From: Acinetobacter calcoaceticus ANC 3811
Lineage (GTDB): Bacteria; Pseudomonadota; Gammaproteobacteria; Pseudomonadales; Moraxellaceae
Direction: 5' to 3'
DNA length: 64,000 nt
NCBI RefSeq assembly: GCF_000399665.1
Contig: NZ_KB976985.1
Location: forward strand, 858 to 64,857
Position numbers and translations under genes: made by a program. Shown in pieces: positions 1-9,956 of this stretch. The notes beneath the pieces were generated by a model. That model had not been told where the DNA came from and ran no database searches. It saw nothing but the letters and a program-made list of their open reading frames with translations. Position 1 is the stretch's first letter, and each line of letters starts with the position of its first letter.

Positions 1-554
1 GTTGAAGAATCATTATTACTATCATGGTTTGATGCTGCTGCAATGATACCACCCGCAACTAATGGGATAGCCCATAACCATGGGTTTATGCCACCATCGT
101 GATAAAGCAATGGTTCAATTGAAGAAATAGGCTGATAAATAACATCAGACACCAACTCTTGTGGTGCCTCTGCTGGTAACGCGGCTGGTAAGTCTTCACC
201 TAAAAGTGCTTGTGGCTCAACATCACTGTCGGCATCAGCATCGGCATCAGCATCCGCGTCGGCATCATTTTCAGCATCTTTGAATTTTGCCCAGATTAAC
301 TGTCCATTTTCGTCTTGAAAAACAAGGCTGTTATCTTTAGGCTCAGCTGTTCCACTAAAAAAGCCTTCAATAACAATTGTCTCGCCATTTTTAAGGCGAA
401 TGACTGCATTGGTTCCCTCCCTATTCACTACCAATACATCACTGGCAGCCACTTTTACTAATACGACCGACGCTTCTGTGAGCGATGCGGAAGTTCCCTT
501 GATGGTTGACAAGGTGTCGTGACTATCCTTGGCAATAATTTGTATTTCAGGCAT
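1..554 (-). CDS. bap: Bap-like biofilm adhesin, N-terminal part (runs off window start)
   Basis: The first 184 codons of a large surface adhesin; the rest lies beyond position 1. The ATG at 552-554 has an AAAGGA ribosome site eight bases upstream. Residues 1-90 (starting MPEIQIIAKDSHDT) resemble the BapA/Bap/LapF 'prefix-like' domain. An acidic (DA)6D linker follows, then a Pro/Ala/Glu-rich stretch, and near residues 155-175 a hydrophobic segment (NPWLWAIPLVAGGIIAAA) before Asn/Asp/Ser-rich sequence. In this family the N-terminus precedes many Ig-like repeats and a C-terminal type I secretion signal, and the protein mediates biofilm formation. No repeats can be seen here because the gene is cut. 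Assignment to Bap rather than a sister adhesin (BLP1/BLP2) is inferred from the prefix domain only. Confidence 0.75.
   Translation of the reverse strand, partial: MPEIQIIAKDSHDTLSTIKGTSASLTEASVVLVKVAASDVLVVNREGTNAVIRLKNGETIVIEGFFSGTAEPKDNSLVFQDENGQLIWAKFKDAENDADADADADADADSDVEPQALLGEDLPAALPAEAPQELVSDVIYQPISSIEPLLYHDGGINPWLWAIPLVAGGIIAAASNHDSNNDSS
228..266 (-). repeat. Asp-Ala hexanucleotide repeat inside the adhesin gene
   Basis: Thirteen codons alternate Asp and Ala, (DA)6D, built from an imperfect 6-base unit (GCATCG/GCATCA on the plus strand). Gain or loss of one unit would keep the reading frame, so length variation would change the linker and not switch the gene off. Confidence 0.85.
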
Positions 555-609
555 ATCTGTATTCCTTTTATATTATTGATTTAAATGATTTTTTGTATAA
601 TTCTTTTTA

Positions 610-653
610 CTTAATGTTTTCAAGTTTTTGACCTACAACTTAAAAACATTAAG
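610..653. repeat. Long inverted repeat in adhesin leader
   Basis: CTTAATGTTTT at 610-620 is perfectly complementary to AAAACATTAAG at 643-653. Inside it AAGTT (622-626) pairs with AACTT (637-641), leaving only one mismatched pair (621/642) and a 10-base loop. It lies 56-99 bases upstream of the adhesin ATG. No T-run long enough for a standard terminator follows on the minus strand. Confidence 0.7.
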
Positions 654-927
654 TAATGTGATCATTTTTACATTAACCACTTTAAAATAAAAAAAACAAA
701 TACTAAAGTACCTAAAGAAAAAATTTTAATTAATAGAAATTATATATAAGTCTTCTTTGAGTTTATCTTGTGTTAATTTAATGGAAAATTTCTTTAAATG
801 TTTTATATATAAAACAAATTTCTTCTTTTATATTTACCATTTGTTGAAATGTCATTTAATTAAAATACTCATATAACAATTATTAATATCTTAATAAAAT
901 AAAATATATTATTAATGATATATATAG

Positions 928-971
928 AAAAAAAAGGCTTTAGGTAATATTTCACTATTACACTAAAACCT
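928..971 (-). terminator. Rho-independent terminator of the antiporter gene
   Basis: On the minus strand AGGTTTTAG pairs with CTAAAGCCT, and nested inside GTAATA pairs with TATTAC around a GTGAAA loop, with one bulged T. Eight or more T residues follow. It begins 40 bases after the antiporter stop. Confidence 0.8.
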
Positions 972-1010
972 AATTTGTAAATCTTTTATAAAATTTAAAA
1001 CCGTAAATAT

Positions 1011-2513
1011 TTAGAAATTATCAGGACTCTCAAATCGTTTTACTTCTTGTAACTTATTTGGGTCATGCATTGTTGCAATTCCATCTTCAGTTTTTTGGTC
1101 AACCAGAATATCGGGATTAAAAATGGTGATCGTTTCTCTACCCAGTGCATCCTCTCCAACAATATACTGAAAGCCTCTACGATTCATCTTATGACATAAT
1201 CTTTGATAGAGACCTTTTAAACCTTCGGTTTCTTCATTCGGATTGTAATAGAAAGCATTCATCACAGCTGGTAGGCCTAGACCACATACAATGCCTGATA
1301 ACAACACACTAATAAAAGTATAGCCAATCAGGATACTGCTATAAGGACTTAATGCGGGAATATTGGCAACGGCCAAAATCAATGCAAGTGAAATCCCCCC
1401 TCGCACCCCACCCCAAGATAAAATGGTTAAACTACCGTTATAACTTTTCATTTTCCGCATGTTAGGGAAAAAGGCAAAAGCCATGAAGTTAGCCGCAAAA
1501 CGAGAGATATGTAGAATAAAGAACGCAACAATACCGCCTAAAATTAGGCTAAAGTTTAAATCAAGAATAAATAACTCTAGACCAATTAAAGTAAACAGGA
1601 ATGAGTTGATGATTCCTTCTACGGTATGCCAAAAATGATTAACTTCTTGAATCTCGCGCTCTTCTCGAATTTCTTTCCATTTGTTGCCAACAATTAAACC
1701 GCCAATTACACAAGCAATCGGTGCTGATGCATGGGCAAACAAAGCCACTAAATATGCTCCACTCGCAAGCAAAGCTGTTGTCAAAATCAGGGACTCCATT
1801 TCGTGTTTACCACGTAATAGACGTAACACCCCTACCCCAAATGCCCAACCAATCCCGACCGCAACAACAATTTCATAGAGTAAAGCTTCTAGTGTTGCCA
1901 TCAAGGAGAAATGTTCACCCTGTAAAACATTGAGCAAGGTCATAAATAAGGCAATACACATTGCATCATTAAATAGTGACTCGCCTTCTAGCTTAACGAT
2001 CAAATGATGCGGTGCACGAATCGAACTAAGTACCCCTTTAATACCAATAGGGTCTGTTGCTCCTAAAGCTGCACCTAAAAGTAGTAGCACCAGAATTGGC
2101 ACATGATATCCAACGAGTAGTTGGAAGCCGTAGAGCAATCCACCAAATAAAACGGCGCAAATGACTAATGCAATGGTGGCCAAAATACTAATTTGCTTCC
2201 AGTAACTTCTTAAATCAGAAATTTTAAATTTCAGTGCAGAAGAAGTTAAAATAAAACAGATGACGCCATTAATTAAAAAATCATAAAAATCGATATGGCG
2301 CACGGCGTCTTCAATATTATGAATATTAATGGTAATAAACTGATTACCGTTTAGTAGGCTTGCGCCCCATTGCAAAATAAAGACAAAAATTGCTGAGACC
2401 AGCGGCACACCAATAGCCTGTGGAAAGCCTAAAATGCGCTTATTAAAGATCGTGGTTGCGATTGATAGCGCAAAAACCACTGTGAATGCTTGTAGTAGAA
2501 AAAAATTACCCAT
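1011..2513 (-). CDS. CPA1-family Na+/H+ antiporter (NhaP type)
   Basis: A 500-residue inner-membrane cation/proton antiporter exchanging Na+ (or K+) for H+ in pH and salt homeostasis. About twelve hydrophobic segments fill residues 1-415, and a hydrophilic C-terminal tail of about 80 residues follows. The CPA1 core is clear: TDPIG around residues 153-157, then KLEGESLFNDA at 174-184, whose Asn-Asp pair (182-183) carries the ion-binding aspartate. A second motif WGGVRGGISLAL sits near residue 365. The gene stands alone, with its own terminator downstream and the metallopeptidase gene 242 bases upstream. Substrate preference cannot be read from the sequence. Confidence 0.88.
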   Translation of the reverse strand: MGNFFLLQAFTVVFALSIATTIFNKRILGFPQAIGVPLVSAIFVFILQWGASLLNGNQFITINIHNIEDAVRHIDFYDFLINGVICFILTSSALKFKISDLRSYWKQISILATIALVICAVLFGGLLYGFQLLVGYHVPILVLLLLGAALGATDPIGIKGVLSSIRAPHHLIVKLEGESLFNDAMCIALFMTLLNVLQGEHFSLMATLEALLYEIVVAVGIGWAFGVGVLRLLRGKHEMESLILTTALLASGAYLVALFAHASAPIACVIGGLIVGNKWKEIREEREIQEVNHFWHTVEGIINSFLFTLIGLELFILDLNFSLILGGIVAFFILHISRFAANFMAFAFFPNMRKMKSYNGSLTILSWGGVRGGISLALILAVANIPALSPYSSILIGYTFISVLLSGIVCGLGLPAVMNAFYYNPNEETEGLKGLYQRLCHKMNRRGFQYIVGEDALGRETITIFNPDILVDQKTEDGIATMHDPNKLQEVKRFESPDNF

Positions 2514-2702
2514 GAATACCCTTCTTCTGGGTCAACGACCAAATAAGTGAAACTTTGTTAGATCGACCAAACTTAATAAAAAACTGGCATGAAGAATGCC
2601 ATAATCATAAAAAACAGAAATTAGGGCACAAGTTTAACGAATTGAATGAACAATCTATCACTCTGTTAAATTTCTTAACATTATTTATAGTTATGATCTA
2701 AA

Positions 2703-2746
2703 GAAAAACGGATGAGCTTCTTAAATATGTTTAACAAGACTCATCC
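2703..2746 (-). terminator. Terminator after the metallopeptidase gene
   Basis: On the minus strand GGATGAG (plus-strand 2740-2746) pairs with CTCATCC (2710-2716), with an extra CTT/AAG inside, then GTTTTTC. It starts ten bases after the stop of the metallopeptidase gene. Confidence 0.65.
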
Positions 2747-2755
2747 TATAAAATC

Positions 2756-3655
2756 CTAAACTGGATTGTTAAAAGTATCGCATTGGTTAATATCGCCAGT
2801 TTTTAAACCAACCTGAAACCAGTGCATTCGCTGTTCACTACTACCATGCGTAAAGCTATCTGGAACAACCTGACCAGTAGAACGCTTCTGTAAATAATCA
2901 TCTCCAATTTTTTGAGCAGCATCCATCGCTTCCTCAATATCGCCTTGCTCTAAAAATTGAGTACGTTGCTGATTATGACTTGCCCAAATACCAGCTAAAC
3001 AATCGGCTTGCAATTCTTGGCGAACAGATAATTGATTACCTTCTCTTTGGCTTGCTTGTGCACGGGCTTGTTGAACTTGTGACGAGATACCAAGCAAGGT
3101 TTGAACATGGTGCCCTACCTCATGTGCAACCACATAAGCTTGAGCAAAATCGCCTGCCTGATCTTGTCTAGAAAGTTCAGATTGGTTTTGTTCACCAGAA
3201 ATACCCATTTGCTGACGCATATCTTTAAAGAATTCTGTATCGATATAAACCTTCTGATCTGCCGGACAATAAAATGGCCCCATTGCAGATTGGGCAGTAC
3301 CACACCCTGACTGAATCATTCCACTAAATAACACCAATCTTGGTGGCGTATATGTTTTACCTAACTGTTTAAATATAGGAGTCCACGTATCCTCTGTATC
3401 AGCTAAAACAGTTCCAACAAAATCAGAGGCTTCTTTTTGCTCGGCTGTTAAACTTTCTGGTGCAGTTGCATTTGACTGCTGGGATGCAGTGACTTGCTGA
3501 GTTGCCTGATAAGCTTGTTGTGGATCAACGCCAAAAAACTTCCACGCAACGAATGCCACAACCAAACCAATAATGCTGATACCACCTGCTCTAACACCGC
3601 CACCACCTCGACGGTCTTCCACATTGGTACTAATTCGACGACCTTTCCAGCGCAT
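2756..3655 (-). CDS. ypfJ: Neutral zinc metallopeptidase, YpfJ family
   Basis: A 299-residue predicted zinc peptidase (Zn_peptidase family, PF04228-like). A short basic Gly-rich N-terminus (WKGRRIST...RGGGG) precedes one transmembrane segment near residues 23-42, so the catalytic domain is probably periplasmic. The zinc signature VVAHEVGHH lies at 175-183 with the catalytic Glu179, and ELQADCLAG near 214-222 supplies the probable third ligand. Paired cysteines near 118 and 130 may form a disulfide. The length is normal for the family. It lies 26 bases after the DUF808 gene on the same strand and is probably co-transcribed with it. The substrate is unknown; the family is named from sequence, not from a demonstrated target. 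Confidence 0.85.
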   Translation of the reverse strand: MRWKGRRISTNVEDRRGGGGVRAGGISIIGLVVAFVAWKFFGVDPQQAYQATQQVTASQQSNATAPESLTAEQKEASDFVGTVLADTEDTWTPIFKQLGKTYTPPRLVLFSGMIQSGCGTAQSAMGPFYCPADQKVYIDTEFFKDMRQQMGISGEQNQSELSRQDQAGDFAQAYVVAHEVGHHVQTLLGISSQVQQARAQASQREGNQLSVRQELQADCLAGIWASHNQQRTQFLEQGDIEEAMDAAQKIGDDYLQKRSTGQVVPDSFTHGSSEQRMHWFQVGLKTGDINQCDTFNNPV

Positions 3656-3681
3656 AATTTCCCTCTTATTTTAGAATGGCA

Positions 3682-4611
3682 TCATGAACCCGATGCTTTT
3701 TTTGGCCACATTTTTTGTATTAAACTCACAATTAATAGAACAATTGCACCCGCAACCAATCCTATTCCAAAGTTAATTAGTGTCGGTGTTAAAGCACCAA
3801 TAATATTGCCTACCGCTGGTATTGTTTCTACATGATCGACTGTATTTTCAGTTAAGTGATGAAGTAACGGAATCGTATGATTAATAATCCCACCACCAAC
3901 CAAGAACATTGCAATGGTGCCTACGATTGAAAGTAATTTCATCAAAATAGGTGCAAAAGCTAATAAGCTTCGACCTATAGTTTGCTTAAATGAAGCAGTT
4001 TGCTTAGTTAAATATAATCCCAAATCATCAATCTTAACAATCATACCAACTAAGCCATAAACGCCAATTGTCATGACAACTGCAATAATGCTGAGAACAC
4101 TTACCTTAGTCATTAAAGTAGCTGTAGCCACAGTACCGAGAGTAATCACGACAATTTCGGCAGATAAAATAAAGTCTGTTCGAACAGCTCCTTTTACTTT
4201 TTCTTTTTCAAAATTTGCTAAATCTAATTCTTCACTATCAAATTCTGCTTTTGCTTCTTCTGATGTAGAAGGCTTTTTATGCATGATGGTATGAAGAACT
4301 TTCTCCACCCCCTCATAACACAAAAATAGGCCTCCCAACATTAAGAGCGGATTAATCAACCAAGGTGCAATCACACTAATTAACAATGCTAAAGGAACCA
4401 AAATAAGTTTATTAACAAATGAGCCTTTAGCCACTTTCCAAACAATAGGTATTTCGCGATCTGCACGCACACCTGTAACTTGTTGTGCATTCAAAGCTAA
4501 ATCATCGCCTAAAACACCAGCAGTTTTCTTTGCTGCCATTTTGCTCATTAAAGCAACATCATCTAAAATTGTTGCAATATCATCTAGTAGTAAAAGTAAG
4601 CCACTTGCCAT
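3682..4611 (-). CDS. yedI: DUF808 (YedI-type) inner-membrane protein
   Basis: A 309-residue membrane protein of the DUF808/YedI family. The N-terminus ([37 protein letters not shown]) is the typical start of this family, followed by a hydrophilic stretch and about five or six transmembrane segments, the last at 275-297, and a Lys-rich end. No enzymatic motif is visible and no function is established for the family. It is the first gene of a probable two-gene unit with the metallopeptidase downstream. The facing trpS gene is divergent, about 207 bases away. Confidence 0.85.
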   Translation of the reverse strand: MASGLLLLLDDIATILDDVALMSKMAAKKTAGVLGDDLALNAQQVTGVRADREIPIVWKVAKGSFVNKLILVPLALLISVIAPWLINPLLMLGGLFLCYEGVEKVLHTIMHKKPSTSEEAKAEFDSEELDLANFEKEKVKGAVRTDFILSAEIVVITLGTVATATLMTKVSVLSIIAVVMTIGVYGLVGMIVKIDDLGLYLTKQTASFKQTIGRSLLAFAPILMKLLSIVGTIAMFLVGGGIINHTIPLLHHLTENTVDHVETIPAVGNIIGALTPTLINFGIGLVAGAIVLLIVSLIQKMWPKKASGS

Positions 4612-4721
4612 TTCTTATCCAAGTTTGTATTTATTCGACTATTGTAAGATGATTTTTTTCAATTTCTGTAATTTTACTGAATAAATTCACAATATTATTT
4701 TAAGAAAAGTTTAACCAATCG

Positions 4722-4751
4722 CTGACGAATTTTTTTTATTTCCCGTACAAT
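4722..4751 (+). promoter_or_regulatory. Probable trpS promoter
   Basis: CTGACG (4722-4727), an 18-base spacer, and TACAAT (4746-4751). The leader also has a small hairpin, GGCTTA (4775-4780) with TAAGCC (4792-4797), about 20 bases before the ATG. Whether the hairpin is regulatory is unknown. Confidence 0.45.
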
Positions 4752-4818
4752 AATGCCAATCTTTTATATTGCAGGGCTTACTACCCCTGATTAAGCCAAT
4801 AAGACAGTGGAATAAATA

Positions 4819-5832
4819 ATGAGTAATGTTGATCAGCGTCCAATTATTTTGACAGGCGACCGCCCAACCGGACAACTTCATCTTGGGCATTTTGTCGGTT
4901 CTTTGCGTTCTCGTGTAGGTTTACAGGATAGCCATCATCAACATCTCTTGTTAGCAGATGCACAAGCCCTAACAGACAATGCAGATAACCCTGATAAAGT
5001 CCGTCGCAATATTTTGGAAGTTGCTCTAGATTATTTAGCTGTCGGTATTGATCCAACAAAAACCACGATTTGCGTACAATCATGCTTACCAGCGCTAAAT
5101 GAGCTCACTATGCTCTATCTTAACTTCGTGACGGTTGCACGCTTAGAGCGTAACCCGACCATTAAGTCTGAGATTCAAATGCGCGGTTTCGAGCGTGACA
5201 TTCCAGCTGGTTTCCTCTGCTACCCTGTTGCACAAGCGGCTGACATTACTGCTTTCAAAGCGACTGTGGTTCCAGTGGGTGAAGATCAAATTCCAATGAT
5301 TGAACAAACCAATGAAATCGTACGTCGAATAAACCGTCAAATTGGCCAAGACCTTTTGCCTGAATGTAAAGCTTTGCTTTCAAATATGGCACGCTTACCT
5401 GGTTTTGATGGCAAGGCAAAAATGTCTAAATCATTAGGCAATACCATTGTTTTAAATGCTTCTGATAAAGACATCAAAAAAGCTGTAAATGCAATGTATA
5501 CTGACCCAAATCATCTTCGTATTGAAGATCCAGGTCAGGTTGAAGGTAATATTGTATTTACTTATTTAGATGCATTTGATCCAAATAAAGAAGAAGTTGA
5601 AGAGTTAAAAGCGCACTATCGTCGCGGTGGTCTAGGTGATGGAACTGTTAAAAAACGCCTTGAAGGTGTTTTGAAAGAATTGATTAGTCCTATCCGTGAA
5701 CGTCGTGAAGAACTTGCTAAAGATCCTGACTACATTATGGATGTTTTACGTCAAGGTACAGATAAGTGTCGTCTTATTACTCAACAAACCTTAGATGAAG
5801 TTAAAGATGGTTTAGGATTATTTAAATTCTAA
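4819..5832 (+). CDS. trpS: Tryptophan-tRNA ligase
   Basis: Class I aminoacyl-tRNA synthetase charging tRNA-Trp in the cytosol; 337 residues, the usual length of a bacterial TrpS. The HIGH-type signature is HLGH at residues 21-24 within DRPTGQLHLGHFVGS, and KMSKS follows near residue 201 (KAKMSKSLGN). The start is the first ATG, preceded by a leader with a small hairpin. A strong terminator follows at 5847, so it is monocistronic. Its downstream neighbour is the Aar small-RNA locus and then, convergent, sucD. Confidence 0.97.
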   Translation: MSNVDQRPIILTGDRPTGQLHLGHFVGSLRSRVGLQDSHHQHLLLADAQALTDNADNPDKVRRNILEVALDYLAVGIDPTKTTICVQSCLPALNELTMLYLNFVTVARLERNPTIKSEIQMRGFERDIPAGFLCYPVAQAADITAFKATVVPVGEDQIPMIEQTNEIVRRINRQIGQDLLPECKALLSNMARLPGFDGKAKMSKSLGNTIVLNASDKDIKKAVNAMYTDPNHLRIEDPGQVEGNIVFTYLDAFDPNKEEVEELKAHYRRGGLGDGTVKKRLEGVLKELISPIRERREELAKDPDYIMDVLRQGTDKCRLITQQTLDEVKDGLGLFKF

Positions 5833-5846
5833 TTCCCTTAAAAACT

Positions 5847-5869
5847 AAAAGCCCTTCGGGGCTTTTTTT
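5847..5869 (+). terminator. trpS terminator
   Basis: AGCCC-TTCG-GGGCT stem-loop followed by seven T residues, 15 bases after the trpS stop codon. Confidence 0.9.
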
Positions 5870-5914
5870 ATGCTTATTCTATTCATCGCATAATTTTTTA
5901 GAATTACTAATCTA

Positions 5915-5945
5915 TTGACGACTACTATTCACATGCTTTTACCCT
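5915..5945 (+). promoter_or_regulatory. Candidate promoter of the Aar RNA
   Basis: TTGACG at 5915-5920 is a good -35 box. The -10 is less clear: TTTACC (5938-5943, spacer 17) or TACCCT (5940-5945, spacer 19). A start near 5950 would give an RNA of about 175 bases ending at the 6089-6123 terminator. Confidence 0.45.
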
Positions 5946-5949
5946 ATTA

Positions 5950-6123
5950 ACGTGAAGTAACACTTATTAACGCTAATAGCGATGAAGAATTTCTTAACTA
6001 TCTCTATTATTCATCATGTAGGTTACATTATATGAACCTCACGACATTTCTCCTTAAACCGAAACTGTTTTTACAGATTCGTTGTTCTACGCAATGATCA
6101 CCCCAATCATTGCGTATTTTTTT
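5950..6123 (+). ncRNA. aar: Aar-type Hfq-associated small RNA (approximate ends)
   Basis: The trpS-sucD gap contains a free-standing promoter-like site and a strong terminator that belong to no protein gene. In Acinetobacter baylyi the Hfq-dependent small RNA Aar, linked to amino-acid metabolism, was described between exactly these two genes, at a size of roughly 180 bases. Here the promoter-to-terminator interval is about 175 bases on the plus strand. The 3' end is well supported by the hairpin; the 5' end is an estimate. The identification rests on position, size and signals, not on alignment to the baylyi sequence. Confidence 0.7.
6089..6123 (+). terminator. Terminator of the Aar RNA
   Basis: Perfect 10-bp stem ACGCAATGAT (6089-6098) with ATCATTGCGT (6106-6115), loop CACCCCA, then A and seven T residues: the form expected of an Hfq-binding sRNA 3' end. 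Confidence 0.85.
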
Positions 6124-6185
6124 GCTTAAATATTTTGTTTTCTTTAGAAATTTTATTTTTTGGTTACTTATTTTATTTAATAGAT

Positions 6186-6223
6186 AAAAAAACACCGCAT
6201 CATTTTCAGATGCGGTGTTTTTT
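6186..6223 (-). terminator. sucD terminator (bidirectional)
   Basis: Stem AACACCGCATC (6191-6201) with GATGCGGTGTT (6209-6219), flanked by an A-run on the left and a T-run on the right. It can end both the TCA operon from the right and any read-through from the left. Confidence 0.88.
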
Positions 6224-6242
6224 AAGATTCAGGATAAAGCGA

Positions 6243-7133
6243 TTAAGCTAAACCTTTCTCTTTTAAAACTTGCAACATTGTTGAACCAAGCTCAGCTGGG
6301 CTACGAGTGTAAGCCATTCCCGCACGTTCAAATGCAGCGAATTTCTCTTCAGCAGTACCTTGACCACCAGAAATGATCGCGCCAGCGTGACCCATACGCT
6401 TACCTTTAGGTGCAGTTACACCAGCAATGTAACCTACTACAGGCTTAGTCACGTTAGATTTGATGAATTCAGCAGCTTCTTCTTCAGCTGTACCACCGAT
6501 CTCACCGATCATGATGATTGCATCAGTATCAGGATCGTCTTGGAACAATTGAAGAGCTTCGATTTGGTTCATACCTGGGATTGGGTCACCACCAATACCG
6601 ATACAAGTAGACTGACCTAAACCAAGCTTAGTTGTTTGAGCAACAGCTTCATAAGTCAATGTACCTGAACGTGAGATGATACCAATACGACCTGGTTGGT
6701 GAATGTGACCAGGCATAATACCAATCTTACATTCACCTGGAGTGATCACGCCTGGGCAGTTAGGACCAACTAAACGAGTACCGTTACCATTAGTTTCTAA
6801 GTAGCGTTTTGCTTTAAGCATGTCGATTGTTGGAACACCTTCAGTGATCACAACGATTAGGCCAACACCTGAATCAACCGCTTCAACGATAGAGTCTAAA
6901 ACGAATGGAGCTGGTACATAAATTACAGATGCATCTGCATTTGTTTCACGTACAGCTTCTTTCATTGTGTTGAATACTGGTAGATCAAGGTGAGTAGTAC
7001 CACCTTTACCTGGAGTAACACCACCAACAACTTTTGTACCGTAGTCTAAAGCTTGTGCAGAGTGGAAAGTACCGTTTTTACCAGTAAAACCTTGTACCAA
7101 TACTTTAGTGTCTTTATTAATTAATACGCTCAT
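6243..7133 (-). CDS. sucD: Succinyl-CoA synthetase (ADP/GDP-forming), alpha subunit
   Basis: TCA enzyme subunit interconverting succinyl-CoA and succinate with substrate-level phosphorylation; forms a complex with SucC. It has 296 residues with an N-terminal CoA-binding Rossmann domain ([12 protein letters not shown] near 13-24). The phosphohistidine motif GHAGAI is near 248-253, so His249 is the phosphorylated residue. The ATG follows sucC by 14 bases, consistent with equal translation of the two subunits. It is the last gene of the sdh-suc-lpd cluster and is followed by a strong terminator. Confidence 0.97.
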   Translation of the reverse strand: MSVLINKDTKVLVQGFTGKNGTFHSAQALDYGTKVVGGVTPGKGGTTHLDLPVFNTMKEAVRETNADASVIYVPAPFVLDSIVEAVDSGVGLIVVITEGVPTIDMLKAKRYLETNGNGTRLVGPNCPGVITPGECKIGIMPGHIHQPGRIGIISRSGTLTYEAVAQTTKLGLGQSTCIGIGGDPIPGMNQIEALQLFQDDPDTDAIIMIGEIGGTAEEEAAEFIKSNVTKPVVGYIAGVTAPKGKRMGHAGAIISGGQGTAEEKFAAFERAGMAYTRSPAELGSTMLQVLKEKGLA

Positions 7134-7147
7134 GATTGATACTCCCC

Positions 7148-8314
7148 TTACGCTTTAACTGCAGCTACAACTTTTTCTGCGGCATCAGACAAGCCGTTCG
7201 CAGAAATTAATTTCAAACCAGATTCGTCAAGTAATTTAGCACCTAACTCAGCGTTGTTACCTTCTAAACGAACAACAACTGGAACAGTTACGTTTACTTC
7301 TTGAACCGCTGCAATAATCGCTTCAGCAATCATGTCACAACGTACGATACCACCAAAGATGTTAATTAAAACACCTTGTACAGATGTATCAGCAAGGATG
7401 ATTTTGAACGCTTCGATTACGCGATCTTTAGTTGCACCGCCACCAACGTCAAGGAAGTTTGCAGGCTGACCACCATAAAGTTTAATGATGTCCATAGTTG
7501 CCATTGCAAGACCAGCACCGTTAACCATACAACCGATGTTACCTTCTAAAGCAACATAGTTAAGATCAAATTCAGATGCTTTTAATTCACGCTCATTCTC
7601 TTGAGATTTGTCACGTAAAGCAGCAACTTTAGGTAAACGGTAAAGCGCGTTAGAGTCGATACCAACTTTTGCATCTACACATAAAATATCGCCATTTTCA
7701 CGAACTGAAAGTGGGTTAATTTCGAATAATGCAAAGTCATTTTCTACAAATGCTTGGTAAGCAGCAGCCATAATTTTAACAAATTGGCTGATTTGCTTGT
7801 CTTTCAAACCTAAAGCAAACGCAACTTCACGCGCTTGGAATGGTTGTAAGCCAACTAATGGATCAACTTCAACTTTGATAATTTTTTCTGGAGTTTCTTC
7901 TGCAACTTTCTCGATTTCTACACCACCTTCTGTAGAAGCCATGAAAGTAATACGACGGCTAGAACGGTCTACAACCGCGCCCAAGTAAAGCTCACGCTCA
8001 ACTGGGTATACGTCTTCAGCAACAATGATGCTGTTTACTGGTTGACCATTTGCATCAGTTTGATACGTTACAAGACGAGTACCAATAATGTTGTTTGCAA
8101 ATTCGATAACATCTTCTTTAGATTTTGCAACTTTAACGCCACCAGCCTTACCGCGACCACCAGCATGAACTTGCGCTTTCATTACCGCGAATTTACCACC
8201 AAGCTGTTCGAATGCAGCAACTGCTTCGTCTGCATTGGTTGCCAAGATACCTTCTTGTACCGGCATACCATATTCTTTCAATAACGCTTTAGCTTGATAC
8301 TCATGTAAGTTCAT
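7148..8314 (-). CDS. sucC: Succinyl-CoA synthetase, beta subunit
   Basis: Partner of SucD, carrying the nucleotide- and succinate-binding sites. It has 388 residues: an N-terminal ATP-grasp domain ([18 protein letters not shown] start, [15 protein letters not shown] near 45-59) and a C-terminal ligase domain with [10 protein letters not shown] near 320. The length is normal. The 147-base gap to lpd upstream contains a terminator-like hairpin (8435-8459), so sucCD may partly depend on its own promoter in 8315-8434; I could not pick one with confidence. Confidence 0.97.
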   Translation of the reverse strand: MNLHEYQAKALLKEYGMPVQEGILATNADEAVAAFEQLGGKFAVMKAQVHAGGRGKAGGVKVAKSKEDVIEFANNIIGTRLVTYQTDANGQPVNSIIVAEDVYPVERELYLGAVVDRSSRRITFMASTEGGVEIEKVAEETPEKIIKVEVDPLVGLQPFQAREVAFALGLKDKQISQFVKIMAAAYQAFVENDFALFEINPLSVRENGDILCVDAKVGIDSNALYRLPKVAALRDKSQENERELKASEFDLNYVALEGNIGCMVNGAGLAMATMDIIKLYGGQPANFLDVGGGATKDRVIEAFKIILADTSVQGVLINIFGGIVRCDMIAEAIIAAVQEVNVTVPVVVRLEGNNAELGAKLLDESGLKLISANGLSDAAEKVVAAVKA

Positions 8315-8434
8315 TTAGTTACCTACTTAACTTTGTTTGTTGTCTTCAATTTGCGCAACATTCTCATGTTGTATATGCAAATTGCTGTCTACCTCTATCA
8401 CCTTGATGTTTTTTTAATCACACCATCAAATGTG

Positions 8435-8459
8435 AAAAAGAGCGGAGAACCGCTCTTTA
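8435..8459 (-). terminator. Terminator-like hairpin between lpd and sucC
   Basis: On the minus strand AAGAGCGG-TTCT-CCGCTCTT then TTTC, directly after the lpd stop. It may attenuate the operon so that sucCD is expressed at a different level. Confidence 0.65.
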
Positions 8460-8461
8460 TT

Positions 8462-9898
<1,437 letters not shown>

Positions 9899-9956
9899 TT
9901 ATCTCCATGGTCCGAGATAGAGGATCACTCTATCTCGGTAATATTATTCGAAGAAA

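Larger units (their letters stand above)
555..1010. other. Intergenic region: adhesin leader and antiporter terminator
   Basis: 456 very AT-rich bases without a convincing gene. The left part is the promoter and leader of the minus-strand adhesin and contains a 16-bp-arm inverted repeat (610-653). The right part holds the antiporter terminator (928-971). No clear sigma70 promoter could be singled out because the whole stretch is A/T. Confidence 0.6.

Noticed and set aside
3494..3835. 113-codon plus-strand frame across the metallopeptidase/DUF808 junction
   Set aside because: Opposite strand to two well-supported genes and no recognisable protein features.
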